Assembly (NCBI RefSeq): GCF_938023125.1
Contig: NZ_CALHDW010000018.1
Location: forward strand, 1 to 64,000
Source of the DNA: an uncultured Porphyromonas sp.
GTDB taxonomy: Bacteria > Bacteroidota > Bacteroidia > Bacteroidales > Porphyromonadaceae
Length of the DNA stretch: 64,000 bases
Direction of reading: 5' to 3'
Made by a program: the position numbers and the translations under genes. Below the pieces are notes generated by a model. It made no database searches and was not told where the DNA came from. It saw nothing but the letters and a program-made list of their open reading frames with translations. Positions within the stretch are counted from its first letter, which is position 1; each line of letters begins with the position of its first letter. This document shows positions 45,401 to 53,558 of this stretch, piece after piece.

Positions 45401-46897
45401 TTAGGCAAAGGCGTAGGTGCGAACAAACTCTGTTGCTTCTTGAATGAGCTTGTACATTACGATGTCATCCTCAACTCGGGGTACAACCTGACGGAATGCT
45501 GCCAACATCTCTTCGATTTTGGGAGAAGACTTAGCAGGGCGACGGAACTCTAAAGCCTGAGCCGCATTCATCAATTCGATACCAAAGATGATCTCCAAGT
45601 TTTCGATGATAGGGAGCAACTTAGTAGCCGCATTCGCCCCCATGGAAACATGGTCTTCCTGACCGTTGCTCGAAACGATGCTGTCGCTAGAGGCAGCAAA
45701 ACAGTACATTTTGTTTTTGCTTACCATAGAAGCGGCAGCATACTGAGGAATCATATAACCGGAGTTAAGCCCGGGGTTGGCAACGAGGAACTCGGGGAGA
45801 TCGCGCAAACCAAGGATCAATTGAGCAACGCGACGCTCAGAGATATTTCCGAACTCAGCCAAAGCAATAGCGAGGAAGTCGTATACGATGGCAAGAGGCT
45901 GTCCGTGGAAGTTACCACCCGATACCACCTTATCTTCGTCGGGGAATACCGTAGGATTGTCCGTTACAGAGTTAATCTCGGTCTCAACCACAGAGGTAAC
46001 GTAGTCAATGGCATCTCTAGAGGCTCCATGCACTTGGGGCACGCAACGGAAGCTATAGGGGTCTTGTACCTGCTTTTTGGGGCGAGCGATCAATTCGCTA
46101 CCCTCTAGAAGAGAGCGGAGGTGACGAGCTACGGTGAGCTGACCCTTATGCGGACGAATGGTGTGAAGAGCGTCTGCAAAAGGAGCATCCAACCCATCAA
46201 AAGCCTCTAGTGAGAGGGCGGCGCAAGAGTCCGCAAGACGGGCGATACGATGAGCCTTGATGAGGGCATATACCCCATGCGAGCTCATGAACTGCGTACC
46301 ATTGAGAAGGGCAAGACCCTCTTTGCTCTTGAGAGTAACCGTGCTAAGTCCGTGCTCTGCAAAGACTTCGCGAGCGCAACGCTTTTCGCCACCGGCTACA
46401 CGCACTTCGCCTTCGCCGATAAGGGGGAGGAAAAGATTGGCAAGGGGAGCCAAGTCGCCCGATGCACCCAAAGAACCTCTATCGTACACGATGGGAATAA
46501 TATCCTTGTTGAGCATATCGAGGATACGCTCTACCGTTACCACCTGTACCCCGCTATGCCCTAATTGCAAAGCGTGAGCCTTGAGGAGCAACATCAAACG
46601 CACGATATCCTGATTCACTTCTGTACCACAGCTACAAGCGTGACTCTTAACGAGATTTTCTTGGAGCGTAGTCAAAGCCTCAGCCGAGATCGAGCGATTG
46701 CAAAGCGAGCCAAAGCCCGTGGTTACACCGTAAATAGGGCGATCGCTCTCCTTTACTTTATTGTCAAGATAGTTGCGACAATGCTCAATGCGAGCACGTG
46801 CATCGTCTCCCAATGCTAGGGGGAAACGCTCTTTGAGATAACGTTCACAAAGGGCGAGGGTAAGGGGTTCACTCCCGATATAAAATGTCTGTGCCAT
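45401..46897 (-). CDS. hutH: histidine ammonia-lyase
   Basis: The enzyme (498 aa) deaminates histidine to urocanate. The self-forming MIO cofactor triad Ala-Ser-Gly is at residues 145-147 in GSLGASGDLAPLAN. Also present are YGVTTGFG (~56), NGTQFMSSHG, and NFHGQPLA (~330). Normal length. It is the last gene in ftcD-hutI-fchA-hutH, 8 nt after fchA. Confidence 0.97.
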   Translation of the reverse strand: MAQTFYIGSEPLTLALCERYLKERFPLALGDDARARIEHCRNYLDNKVKESDRPIYGVTTGFGSLCNRSISAEALTTLQENLVKSHACSCGTEVNQDIVRLMLLLKAHALQLGHSGVQVVTVERILDMLNKDIIPIVYDRGSLGASGDLAPLANLFLPLIGEGEVRVAGGEKRCAREVFAEHGLSTVTLKSKEGLALLNGTQFMSSHGVYALIKAHRIARLADSCAALSLEAFDGLDAPFADALHTIRPHKGQLTVARHLRSLLEGSELIARPKKQVQDPYSFRCVPQVHGASRDAIDYVTSVVETEINSVTDNPTVFPDEDKVVSGGNFHGQPLAIVYDFLAIALAEFGNISERRVAQLILGLRDLPEFLVANPGLNSGYMIPQYAAASMVSKNKMYCFAASSDSIVSSNGQEDHVSMGANAATKLLPIIENLEIIFGIELMNAAQALEFRRPAKSSPKIEEMLAAFRQVVPRVEDDIVMYKLIQEATEFVRTYAFA

Positions 46898-46905
46898 GTC
46901 TTTAT

Positions 46906-47532
46906 TTATTCACAAGCCTTCTTTGTGTGAGCAATAACAGCTGCCTCACGAGCTAGAATATCAGCTTCGAGGCGGTCTGCTTCTTCGCGAAGGCGAGCTA
47001 CAAACTCTTCGTCTTTGATAGAGGTAAGGTTGATACGAACGTTGAAGAGGGCACCTACCACGGCTACACGAGCGCACATCATGGCTACACAACCATCGGT
47101 TACTGCATTTTGGTTGCCACGAGCTACCACAGCCTCAATAGCGGGCAAAAGCGCACTGGCACGGCGAGCTACTTCCATAGGCACAAGAGCTGCCTTTTTG
47201 GTATTTTCTTGGATAGCCGCTGAGCGGATTGCCTTCTCTTCTTCCGTTTCTTTGGGGAGTTTGAAGGCTTGAGCAACGCCGTCGTAAGCTTCGCTGTCTC
47301 GGTCTACATCAAGTACGAGTTCTTTCTGTAGAGCAGCTGCGCTCTTAGCGATTTCTGCCATTTCGTCTTGTACGTCGGCATATTTCTTTTTGCCTATAGT
47401 AAGATTGGCTACCATCTCAGCAAGAGCGGCAGCAATGGCGCCATTGAGGGCAGAGATACTTCCACCACCAGGTACGGGAGCGTCGCCCGCAGTCTCGGCA
47501 AGAAGGCCTTTTACAGTTAGTTCGGTAAGCAT
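46906..47532 (-). CDS. fchA: formimidoyltetrahydrofolate cyclodeaminase
   Basis: The protein (208 aa) converts 5-formimino-THF to 5,10-methenyl-THF and ammonia. The family start GDAPVPGGGSISALNGAIAAALA (~residues 16-38) is clear, with LTIGKKKY and the four-helix pattern that follows. It takes the product of FtcD, so the one-carbon unit from histidine enters the folate pool. Separate from ftcD here, unlike the fused animal enzyme. Confidence 0.95.
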   Translation of the reverse strand: MLTELTVKGLLAETAGDAPVPGGGSISALNGAIAAALAEMVANLTIGKKKYADVQDEMAEIAKSAAALQKELVLDVDRDSEAYDGVAQAFKLPKETEEEKAIRSAAIQENTKKAALVPMEVARRASALLPAIEAVVARGNQNAVTDGCVAMMCARVAVVGALFNVRINLTSIKDEEFVARLREEADRLEADILAREAAVIAHTKKACE

Positions 47533-47556
47533 ATTGCTGGTTGTTAAGTATTAAAA

Positions 47557-48813
47557 TCAGTCTATGTGATTGGTATAAACCGCACCACCCTTTATCGTAG
47601 AGTGTACGATATTCATACCGATATGATACGAAAGGAATTTATAGCTAGGATAACCCAGTACCACGAGGTCTCCTTCTTTACCCACCTCGATACTACCGAT
47701 TCTATCGGCACGCCCGATAGCAGCTGCACCATTGAGCGTAAGTGCCGTAAGGGTCTCTTCGGCCGTCATGCCCATGTAAATGCACGCGAGGTCGTACATG
47801 AGGGGGATGGATGCACTAAAGCAGCTCCCGGGGTTAAGGTCACTGGCAACAGCCACAGCGCAGCCGCTGTCTATCATCTTACGAGCGGGAGCATAGGCGG
47901 CTTTTAAGCTGAAAGCCGTGCAGGGTAATAGGGTAGCCACCGTATTAGAATTAGCGAGTGCGGCAATCCCCTTTTCTGAGATTTGAAGCAAATGGTCGGC
48001 AGAGAGGCACCCAAGCTCCGCAGCCAATTCGGCACCACCAAAGGGCACAATCTCATCGGCATGCATCTTGAGGGTGAAGCCCATAGCGCGAGCGGCATTG
48101 AGCAAGCGACGAGTCTGCTCGTGGTCGAAGACCCCCTCTTCTGTAAATATATCGCAGCACTCGGCAAGCCCTCGGCTCTTAACCTCGGGGAGTACCGTCT
48201 GTACCAAATACTCGATGTAGTCCGTGGAGCGACCTTTGAACTCGGGAGGAGTATCGTGCGCCCCCATAAAAGTAGCGTGAAGTGCAATGGGTTGCGACTT
48301 TTGCAGACGGCGAATTACCTCCAACTGGCGCAATTCGGTCTCCAAATCCATGCCATAGCCACTCTTGGCATCGACCGTAGTCACACCCATAGAGAGCATA
48401 GCGCGGAGGTGAACTTGGGCGGCTGCCTCTAGCTCTTCCACACTCGCCTCGCGAGTTGCCTTGGTAGTACTGGCAATTCCTCCCCCTGCCTGCATAATGC
48501 TCATGTAGGAAGCTCCACGCAATCGCATCTGGAACTCCTCTTCGCGGAATCCTCCAAAGACAAGGTGAGTATGGCTATCAACAAAACCGGGCACTACGGC
48601 ACCTCCTTGGGCGTCGTAGACGGCACAATCTTGGATAAGGTCGCCGGGGACCTCAGACTCCTTTCCCACATAGGCGATAATCCCATCTCGGATTACGATA
48701 GCTGCAGGCCCCATAAGGATATCCAGCTCTCCCATGGCTTTCCCATGGATCGCCTTATTCCCCTTAGGCGTAGCTACATTGCCTATATTTTTTACGTATA
48801 GATTATGACTCAT
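47557..48813 (-). CDS. hutI: imidazolonepropionase
   Basis: The enzyme (418 aa from ATG 48813, MSHNLYVKN) opens the ring of imidazolonepropionate to N-formimino-glutamate. It is an amidohydrolase-fold metalloenzyme: metal ligands in GFVDSHTHLVFGGFRE (~residue 75), KSGYGMDLETELRQL (~150), HADEIVPFGGAELAAELG (~255) and ASDLNPGSCFS (~325). The longer start at 48852 adds an unconserved hydrophobic stretch and is rejected. Confidence 0.96.
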   Translation of the reverse strand: MSHNLYVKNIGNVATPKGNKAIHGKAMGELDILMGPAAIVIRDGIIAYVGKESEVPGDLIQDCAVYDAQGGAVVPGFVDSHTHLVFGGFREEEFQMRLRGASYMSIMQAGGGIASTTKATREASVEELEAAAQVHLRAMLSMGVTTVDAKSGYGMDLETELRQLEVIRRLQKSQPIALHATFMGAHDTPPEFKGRSTDYIEYLVQTVLPEVKSRGLAECCDIFTEEGVFDHEQTRRLLNAARAMGFTLKMHADEIVPFGGAELAAELGCLSADHLLQISEKGIAALANSNTVATLLPCTAFSLKAAYAPARKMIDSGCAVAVASDLNPGSCFSASIPLMYDLACIYMGMTAEETLTALTLNGAAAIGRADRIGSIEVGKEGDLVVLGYPSYKFLSYHIGMNIVHSTIKGGAVYTNHID

Positions 48814-48899
48814 GTACACTATATAAAACAAGGGAAGCTCCCGGGAGAGCAAGCGATATGTACCACCCTCCCGAGAGATATTCCTAGCTCATTCCAATA

Positions 48900-49805
48900 T
48901 TACTCCATCATGCGGAGCTCGAGGATCTGATCGTGTGAGAAGTTTTCGATCCCGAGGTAATATTCTGCACAATCGATAAGAGCAGCCATAGGAAGCAAAC
49001 CAATTACTTCGCTACCTACAATCTCTACGCCATAACGCTTTGCCTCCATACGTACCATTTCGTGTGCACGATATACGCTGGTCTTGGTAAAGTCGGTAAG
49101 GTTCATAGATACTTGGGCGATGTGACGATCGGTCAACTCCACACCCATAGCCTTGCAGAAGCGGAGACCGCCACCGATGTGACGTACTCTCTTAGCAATA
49201 GCATCAGCGATAGCTACATCGCTAGTATTGAGGTTTACGTTGTAGGCAACAAGAGGCATACGAGCACCTACAGCCACACAACCTGCCGTAGCGTGACGAT
49301 CTGCGGGACCGAAGTCGGGGAGCCATTCAGCTTCGTGTACTTTGGTTTCCATGCCTTCGAATTCACCCTTTCTGATCTTAGCAAGGTTTTCACGATGGGG
49401 AGCGGTTGCACTCTTTTCGTAGAGGTATACGGGCACACCATACTTAGTACCAATGATTTCGCCAACCTCACGAGAGAGGGCGATAGCTTCGTCCATTTCC
49501 ATATTGCGGATGGGGATGAAGGGAACTACGTCCACAGCACCCATACGGGGGTGTTGCCCCGAGTGCTTAGTCATATCGATAACCTCAACAGCTACACCCA
49601 CTGCTTCGAGGAGCGACTCCTTCACTGCTTCGGGAGTACCTACTACGGTTACAACAAGGCGGTTGTGGTCTTCGTCGTTGCTATAATTGAGCAACTTAAC
49701 GCCTTGACGTGTACGGAAAGGATTTACAATCTTCTCGATTTTTTCGCGGTCGCGCCCCTCGCTAAAATTGGGTACGCATTCTACAATTTTCGTTGCACTT
49801 GCCAT
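48900..49805 (-). CDS. ftcD: glutamate formimidoyltransferase
   Basis: The protein (301 aa) transfers the formimino group from formiminoglutamate to tetrahydrofolate, releasing glutamate. It starts KIVECVPNFSEGRD, the family hallmark, followed by DHNRLVVTVVG, HPRMGAVDVVPFIPI (~residues 85-99) and VAYNVNL. It is the short, single-domain form. First gene of the hut operon; no clear TAnnTTTG promoter was seen upstream. Confidence 0.96.
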   Translation of the reverse strand: MASATKIVECVPNFSEGRDREKIEKIVNPFRTRQGVKLLNYSNDEDHNRLVVTVVGTPEAVKESLLEAVGVAVEVIDMTKHSGQHPRMGAVDVVPFIPIRNMEMDEAIALSREVGEIIGTKYGVPVYLYEKSATAPHRENLAKIRKGEFEGMETKVHEAEWLPDFGPADRHATAGCVAVGARMPLVAYNVNLNTSDVAIADAIAKRVRHIGGGLRFCKAMGVELTDRHIAQVSMNLTDFTKTSVYRAHEMVRMEAKRYGVEIVGSEVIGLLPMAALIDCAEYYLGIENFSHDQILELRMME

Positions 49806-50051
49806 GATGATTTATTCTTTAATAGTTTAGTCTTTTCGTCGGCGAAGTTAGCGCATTTTCTTGAGCTTACAGAGATATGGGGCAAAGAAGAGCTCCACCT
49901 CGTAAGAAACAATACTCACAGCACCTTATCCAAGGGAAATAAAAAACGCATCTAACCCACGGAAGGAAAGATGCGACACTAAAATAGACAGGAGAGCAAC
50001 CCCACAAAGAAGGGCATGTACACCACCTCCCTCTTTTGCTATCAGCCCAAG

Positions 50052-50122
50052 TTGTCCCGGAAGAATTCGAATCCTCAATTTCAGAGCCAGAATCTGACGT
50101 GTTACCATTACACCACGGGACA
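50052..50122 (-). tRNA. tRNA-Gln (anticodon CTG)
   Basis: On the minus strand: acceptor TGTCCCG/CGGGACA, anticodon stem TCAGA/TCTGA with loop TTCTGGC giving CTG, T loop TTCGAAT, discriminator A. It reads CAG. No CCA encoded. Confidence 0.94.
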
Positions 50123-50190
50123 ATTCATTTAGAGCTACAACCCCACTCTAAGTAGGCGGCTTAGGTTGCGCCCCATGCGAGATTGCGGTG

Positions 50191-50220
50191 CAAAGGTACA
50201 ATAAAAATCCGAAAAGGCAA
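50191..50220 (-). promoter_or_regulatory. promoter for tRNA-Gln
   Basis: On the minus strand TTG, exactly 19 nt, TACCTTTG; 68 nt upstream of the tRNA. Confidence 0.72.
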
Positions 50221-50631
50221 CAACCCACTGATTTTCTTTCGCGCCCATTCCTCCCCCATTTCCCGAGCAAAAAGGAAGAGAAAAGGAGGCTGATTTCTGA
50301 AAAAGAATCAGCCGGAAAGTACTCCGACTTCTGCCTAATATTTTGCAAAAAACAGCCCATGAAACATTTTATTCCTGCCCTAAAAAGGGAAAAGTACAGA
50401 GCAGCAAAATCTGAGCATTTCACTCCTAAAACGAACCAAGTCCCCACCCAACGTGGCAGAGGGAGAGGGTGCAGCGGTCTGGTAGAAAAGGTCGCAGAAG
50501 ACTATCTCCGAGGCACATTGTCCGGCTCGGGCATGGCCTGCCTCCATCACGACTGCCACTAAACGAAAAAAATCCCCCTGCCCAAAGGAGTTGAGCAAGG
50601 GGTTCACGTTATATTTGGAAAAGGATTTGGT
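50221..50631. other. 411-bp intergenic region without a recognised gene
   Basis: It holds the tRNA-Gln promoter at one end, a hairpin at 50288-50313 (GGCTGATT / AATCAGCC with an A-rich loop) and the mdh terminator at the other end. A 75-codon minus-strand frame (50380-50607) begins inside that terminator and resembles nothing I know; I do not call it. Confidence 0.6.
50565..50604 (-). terminator. mdh terminator
   Basis: On the minus strand CCCCTTGCTC pairs with GGGCAGGGG (small mismatch) and is followed by a T7 run. Confidence 0.85.
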
Positions 50632-51630
50632 TTAGAGATTCGGATTGAGCGTAGCCCAATCTGCAACAGGGGGAATGATCCCCATCTCTGCCACCTGAGC
50701 GATCATGGTAGCCAAGTGCTCTGAGCTCTGCTTGAGGGCGGCCATTTCTTCATCGGTTCCCTTCGTTTCGAGACAATGTACCCCATCTTTGTCGATGCGC
50801 GTCTCCATGGCCATCATCACTTTGCCGTAATCAGCATGAGACACGTAGCACCCCGAAGGTAGCGTAAAAGGCTCGCCTCCCATGGCAGCGGCAATCATCT
50901 CCACAGCCACATAAGAGGGACTTTGGAAGCTACTACGCCCCCGCAACTTAATGATATTGGCACCCCCTTTTACAACACGCTCTTTGAGAGCCGTCCACTC
51001 TTCCTGCGAGAGCTTCTCTGTACCAATAAGCGAGAGCAGGGGAGTTCCATCCACAGCTGCCGTAGAGGCAAAGACTGCCATAGACTCGCCATGACCGCCA
51101 TAGGTGCGGCAGCGAGTCACCTTGCTTTGTAGTACCCCGAAGTGCTTCGCGAGCTCGCTTTGCAGACGATTGGAGTCGAGAGCCGCTAGCGTGGTTACTT
51201 GCGAAGGCTTCAAACCGGAATGGATGAGCGTAACCAACCCTGTAATATCAGCAGGGTTGAATATGATCACCACGTGCTGTACATCGGGACAGTAACGCTT
51301 GATATTGTCGCCCAATTCCGCCGCGATTTGGCTATTACCACGGAGAAGATCCTCACGGGTCATCCCCTCTTTGCGTGGAGCACCCCCTGCAGAGATTATA
51401 TATTTAGCACCACGGAGAGCCTCTTCTATACTCGAAGTAAAAGTAAGATTGAGCCCCTCAAAAGCACAATGGCGCATCTCTTCTGCTACGCCTTCCAGCC
51501 CTTGGGCGAATGGATCGTAGAGACAAATGTTTGGAGTAAGGCGCATCATGGCAGCCGTTTGCGCCATGTTGGAGCCGATCATGCCGGCTGCTCCAATGAG
51601 CGTTAACTTATCGTTTGTTAGATAATTCAT
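50632..51630 (-). CDS. mdh: malate dehydrogenase
   Basis: The enzyme (332 aa from ATG 51630, MNYLTNDKLTL) interconverts malate and oxaloacetate with NAD(H), in the reductive branch to fumarate and succinate. The Rossmann loop is GAAGMIGSN (~residues 14-22). Other features are IISAGGAPRKEGMTREDLL (~79), IFNPADITG and the catalytic His in TYGGHGESM (~177). It belongs to the Bacteroidetes LDH/MDH-like group, which diverges from E. coli Mdh. A -7 element TATCTTTG is at 51764-51757. Confidence 0.9.
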   Translation of the reverse strand: MNYLTNDKLTLIGAAGMIGSNMAQTAAMMRLTPNICLYDPFAQGLEGVAEEMRHCAFEGLNLTFTSSIEEALRGAKYIISAGGAPRKEGMTREDLLRGNSQIAAELGDNIKRYCPDVQHVVIIFNPADITGLVTLIHSGLKPSQVTTLAALDSNRLQSELAKHFGVLQSKVTRCRTYGGHGESMAVFASTAAVDGTPLLSLIGTEKLSQEEWTALKERVVKGGANIIKLRGRSSFQSPSYVAVEMIAAAMGGEPFTLPSGCYVSHADYGKVMMAMETRIDKDGVHCLETKGTDEEMAALKQSSEHLATMIAQVAEMGIIPPVADWATLNPNL

Positions 51631-51756
51631 AGCGATATTCTTTTTATTATCATTCCACACCTTTGGGAGCCTAGACCACGGTCTCTCGCCGGGGGCACGT
51701 AGCCACTCTAAACTCCTCGGAGAAGGGGCCTAAAAACGAAGCCTCCAACTCCTAAG

Positions 51757-51764
51757 CAAAGATA
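51757..51764 (-). promoter_or_regulatory. -7 element for mdh
   Basis: TATCTTTG on the minus strand, 127 nt upstream of the mdh ATG; no clear -33. Confidence 0.5.
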
Positions 51765-51799
51765 TATAAAAAGCTTGTTGCCACGCACAATAGGGCAGA

Positions 51800-53530
51800 C
51801 TACGTTGCACGCACAACGATAGGCTCATCTTGCCAAGTCACAACCACGGAGTCTGCCGCAACATATTTAGAAGAGAGGGGGTCTTGCGAAGAGGCAGGGT
51901 ACTTTTCCACACGAATCCCCATAAGGGAGCAAAGGAAGTAGGGCAATACGTCGGTAGTAAAGAGCTGATGCTTCACCGCCTCCAGACGCAAAACCAGTTC
52001 GGGATGGAGCTGACGCATTTTGGGACTTACGTACACCATAAAGGGTACTGAGATTGACTTCCAGTGCGGAGCGTGCCCAAAGACATCACTCATATCGCCG
52101 GCTTCGGGGTCGTACGTGAGGATACCATGATCTGCCACATAGACTACCACAGAGGGCTCTTGCGCATAGCGTTGAATGATCTCATGGAGCATATAGTCCG
52201 TGTAGAGGATACTATTGGCATACTCGCAAATTGCCTCATTTTGGCTCCGATCCTTGAGGGGAGAAGGGAGGTCTTCGGGTTTGAATCGGGCAAAATTACT
52301 CGGGTAACGCTCTTTGCAAGAGGGGTGCGAACCCATCAAATGCACGAGTTCAAAGAGTTTTTTCTTGGGAAGTGAGGGCGTTCTACTCGTCAGCAAATGG
52401 GGCAGAACATCGCCATCCAGCTTCAACTCCTGAGCCCACCAATCGCGAGAAGAACGCACATTAGCGTAGTACAAACTATCCGAAGTGGAGGCAATCGCTG
52501 CCACAGGTTGGATAAACAGGCCCTGCTTCTCTTGGTTGCTCAGCCAGTAGGTATAGTAGCCGGCTTTCTGCAAAACGAGCGGCAGGGTAGGCGTAGCATC
52601 CCACGTAGAGAGCGTATCCGTCCGTTGGAAAAAGGTAAGCACTTGGGACAAAGAAGCCGCCGTATAGGGAGCCGGAGCCACAGCATTATCAAAGAGAATC
52701 ACCTCTTTGCTTGCAATTAGGCTATCCAAAAAAGGGGTATTCGCCAAGGGGAAGCCATAGCAATGATGGTAGGCACGCGTAGCAGATTCCCCCACAACAA
52801 GCACCAACGAATGCGCCGAAAAAGAGGGGTCTTGATGCACCGCACCACAGTCTACTCGCCGCAAAGCCTCCAGCGTCTCCTCCACAGAAGACATCTCCTC
52901 GGCGCACTTCATCACTCCCGTTGCAAGGCGAGTAATGGGAGTCATCACCTTATAGTTGGGGTAATTATCTCGGTAACTTGTAATAATGAGATCGGAGGAA
53001 TAGAAACCGGCTCCCAATACGACCACGAGAGGAGCAGCCAGCCAATAGGCACTTATCTCCCCCTTTGTTCTACGAGAAAGACGGTACACAACGTAGGCAA
53101 TAGCAAGGCTGACAACAAATAGCAAGAGCGGCAAAAAGAGATATTTTACGAGGCTGGCTCCCGCCATAAACTCTGCGGCTTCACGAGGATTCGTCGCCAA
53201 GATATTAAGCGCAATACTATCCGTGAAAATCGTTTTGTAGCCGGAGATGAGAATTTGCTCCCCGAAAAAAAGCAGCGAGGCAAGGAACAAGAAGAAGCCG
53301 ATAAGGCAACGGCGCAACACTCGGCACCTATCGGGCACGAAGGCTATGAGGAGCGGAATGAAAAATCCCCACCCAAAAGTTTCGGGCAGGGAGAGGAGTG
53401 TTGAGTCGCCCCCCGGGTCTGTATTGATAAAAGAGTAGCGAAAATTGGAGCAGAGAACAAGGAGAATGATGAAAACTCCAACCCAAGAATTCCGATAAAA
53501 GCGTGTAGCAAGGCGGGACAAAAAGGGCAT
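51800..53530 (-). CDS. phosphoethanolamine transferase-like inner-membrane protein
   Basis: The protein (576 aa) has five hydrophobic segments (~residues 15-190) and then a periplasmic sulfatase-fold catalytic domain. Motifs are LVLVVGESATRAYHHCYG (~244-261; metal-binding Glu), the probable nucleophile Thr in APYTAASLSQ (~292), HLMGSHPSCKERYP (~395) and VYVADHG (~465). The EptA family adds phosphoethanolamine from phosphatidylethanolamine to lipid A or core sugars, altering charge and polymyxin sensitivity. Whether the substrate here is lipid A cannot be read from sequence. It follows the antiporter gene by 28 nt. Confidence 0.88.
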   Translation of the reverse strand: MPFLSRLATRFYRNSWVGVFIILLVLCSNFRYSFINTDPGGDSTLLSLPETFGWGFFIPLLIAFVPDRCRVLRRCLIGFFLFLASLLFFGEQILISGYKTIFTDSIALNILATNPREAAEFMAGASLVKYLFLPLLLFVVSLAIAYVVYRLSRRTKGEISAYWLAAPLVVVLGAGFYSSDLIITSYRDNYPNYKVMTPITRLATGVMKCAEEMSSVEETLEALRRVDCGAVHQDPSFSAHSLVLVVGESATRAYHHCYGFPLANTPFLDSLIASKEVILFDNAVAPAPYTAASLSQVLTFFQRTDTLSTWDATPTLPLVLQKAGYYTYWLSNQEKQGLFIQPVAAIASTSDSLYYANVRSSRDWWAQELKLDGDVLPHLLTSRTPSLPKKKLFELVHLMGSHPSCKERYPSNFARFKPEDLPSPLKDRSQNEAICEYANSILYTDYMLHEIIQRYAQEPSVVVYVADHGILTYDPEAGDMSDVFGHAPHWKSISVPFMVYVSPKMRQLHPELVLRLEAVKHQLFTTDVLPYFLCSLMGIRVEKYPASSQDPLSSKYVAADSVVVTWQDEPIVVRAT

Positions 53531-53558
53531 AAAAGCATTTATTTACTCATAAGAAGAC

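Noticed and set aside
49062..49955. 297-codon plus-strand open frame opposite ftcD
   Set aside because: Antisense shadow; ftcD family motifs on the other strand account for the region.
50380..50607. 75-codon minus-strand frame between tRNA-Gln and mdh
   Set aside because: It begins inside the mdh terminator, has no recognisable features and no promoter or start context.
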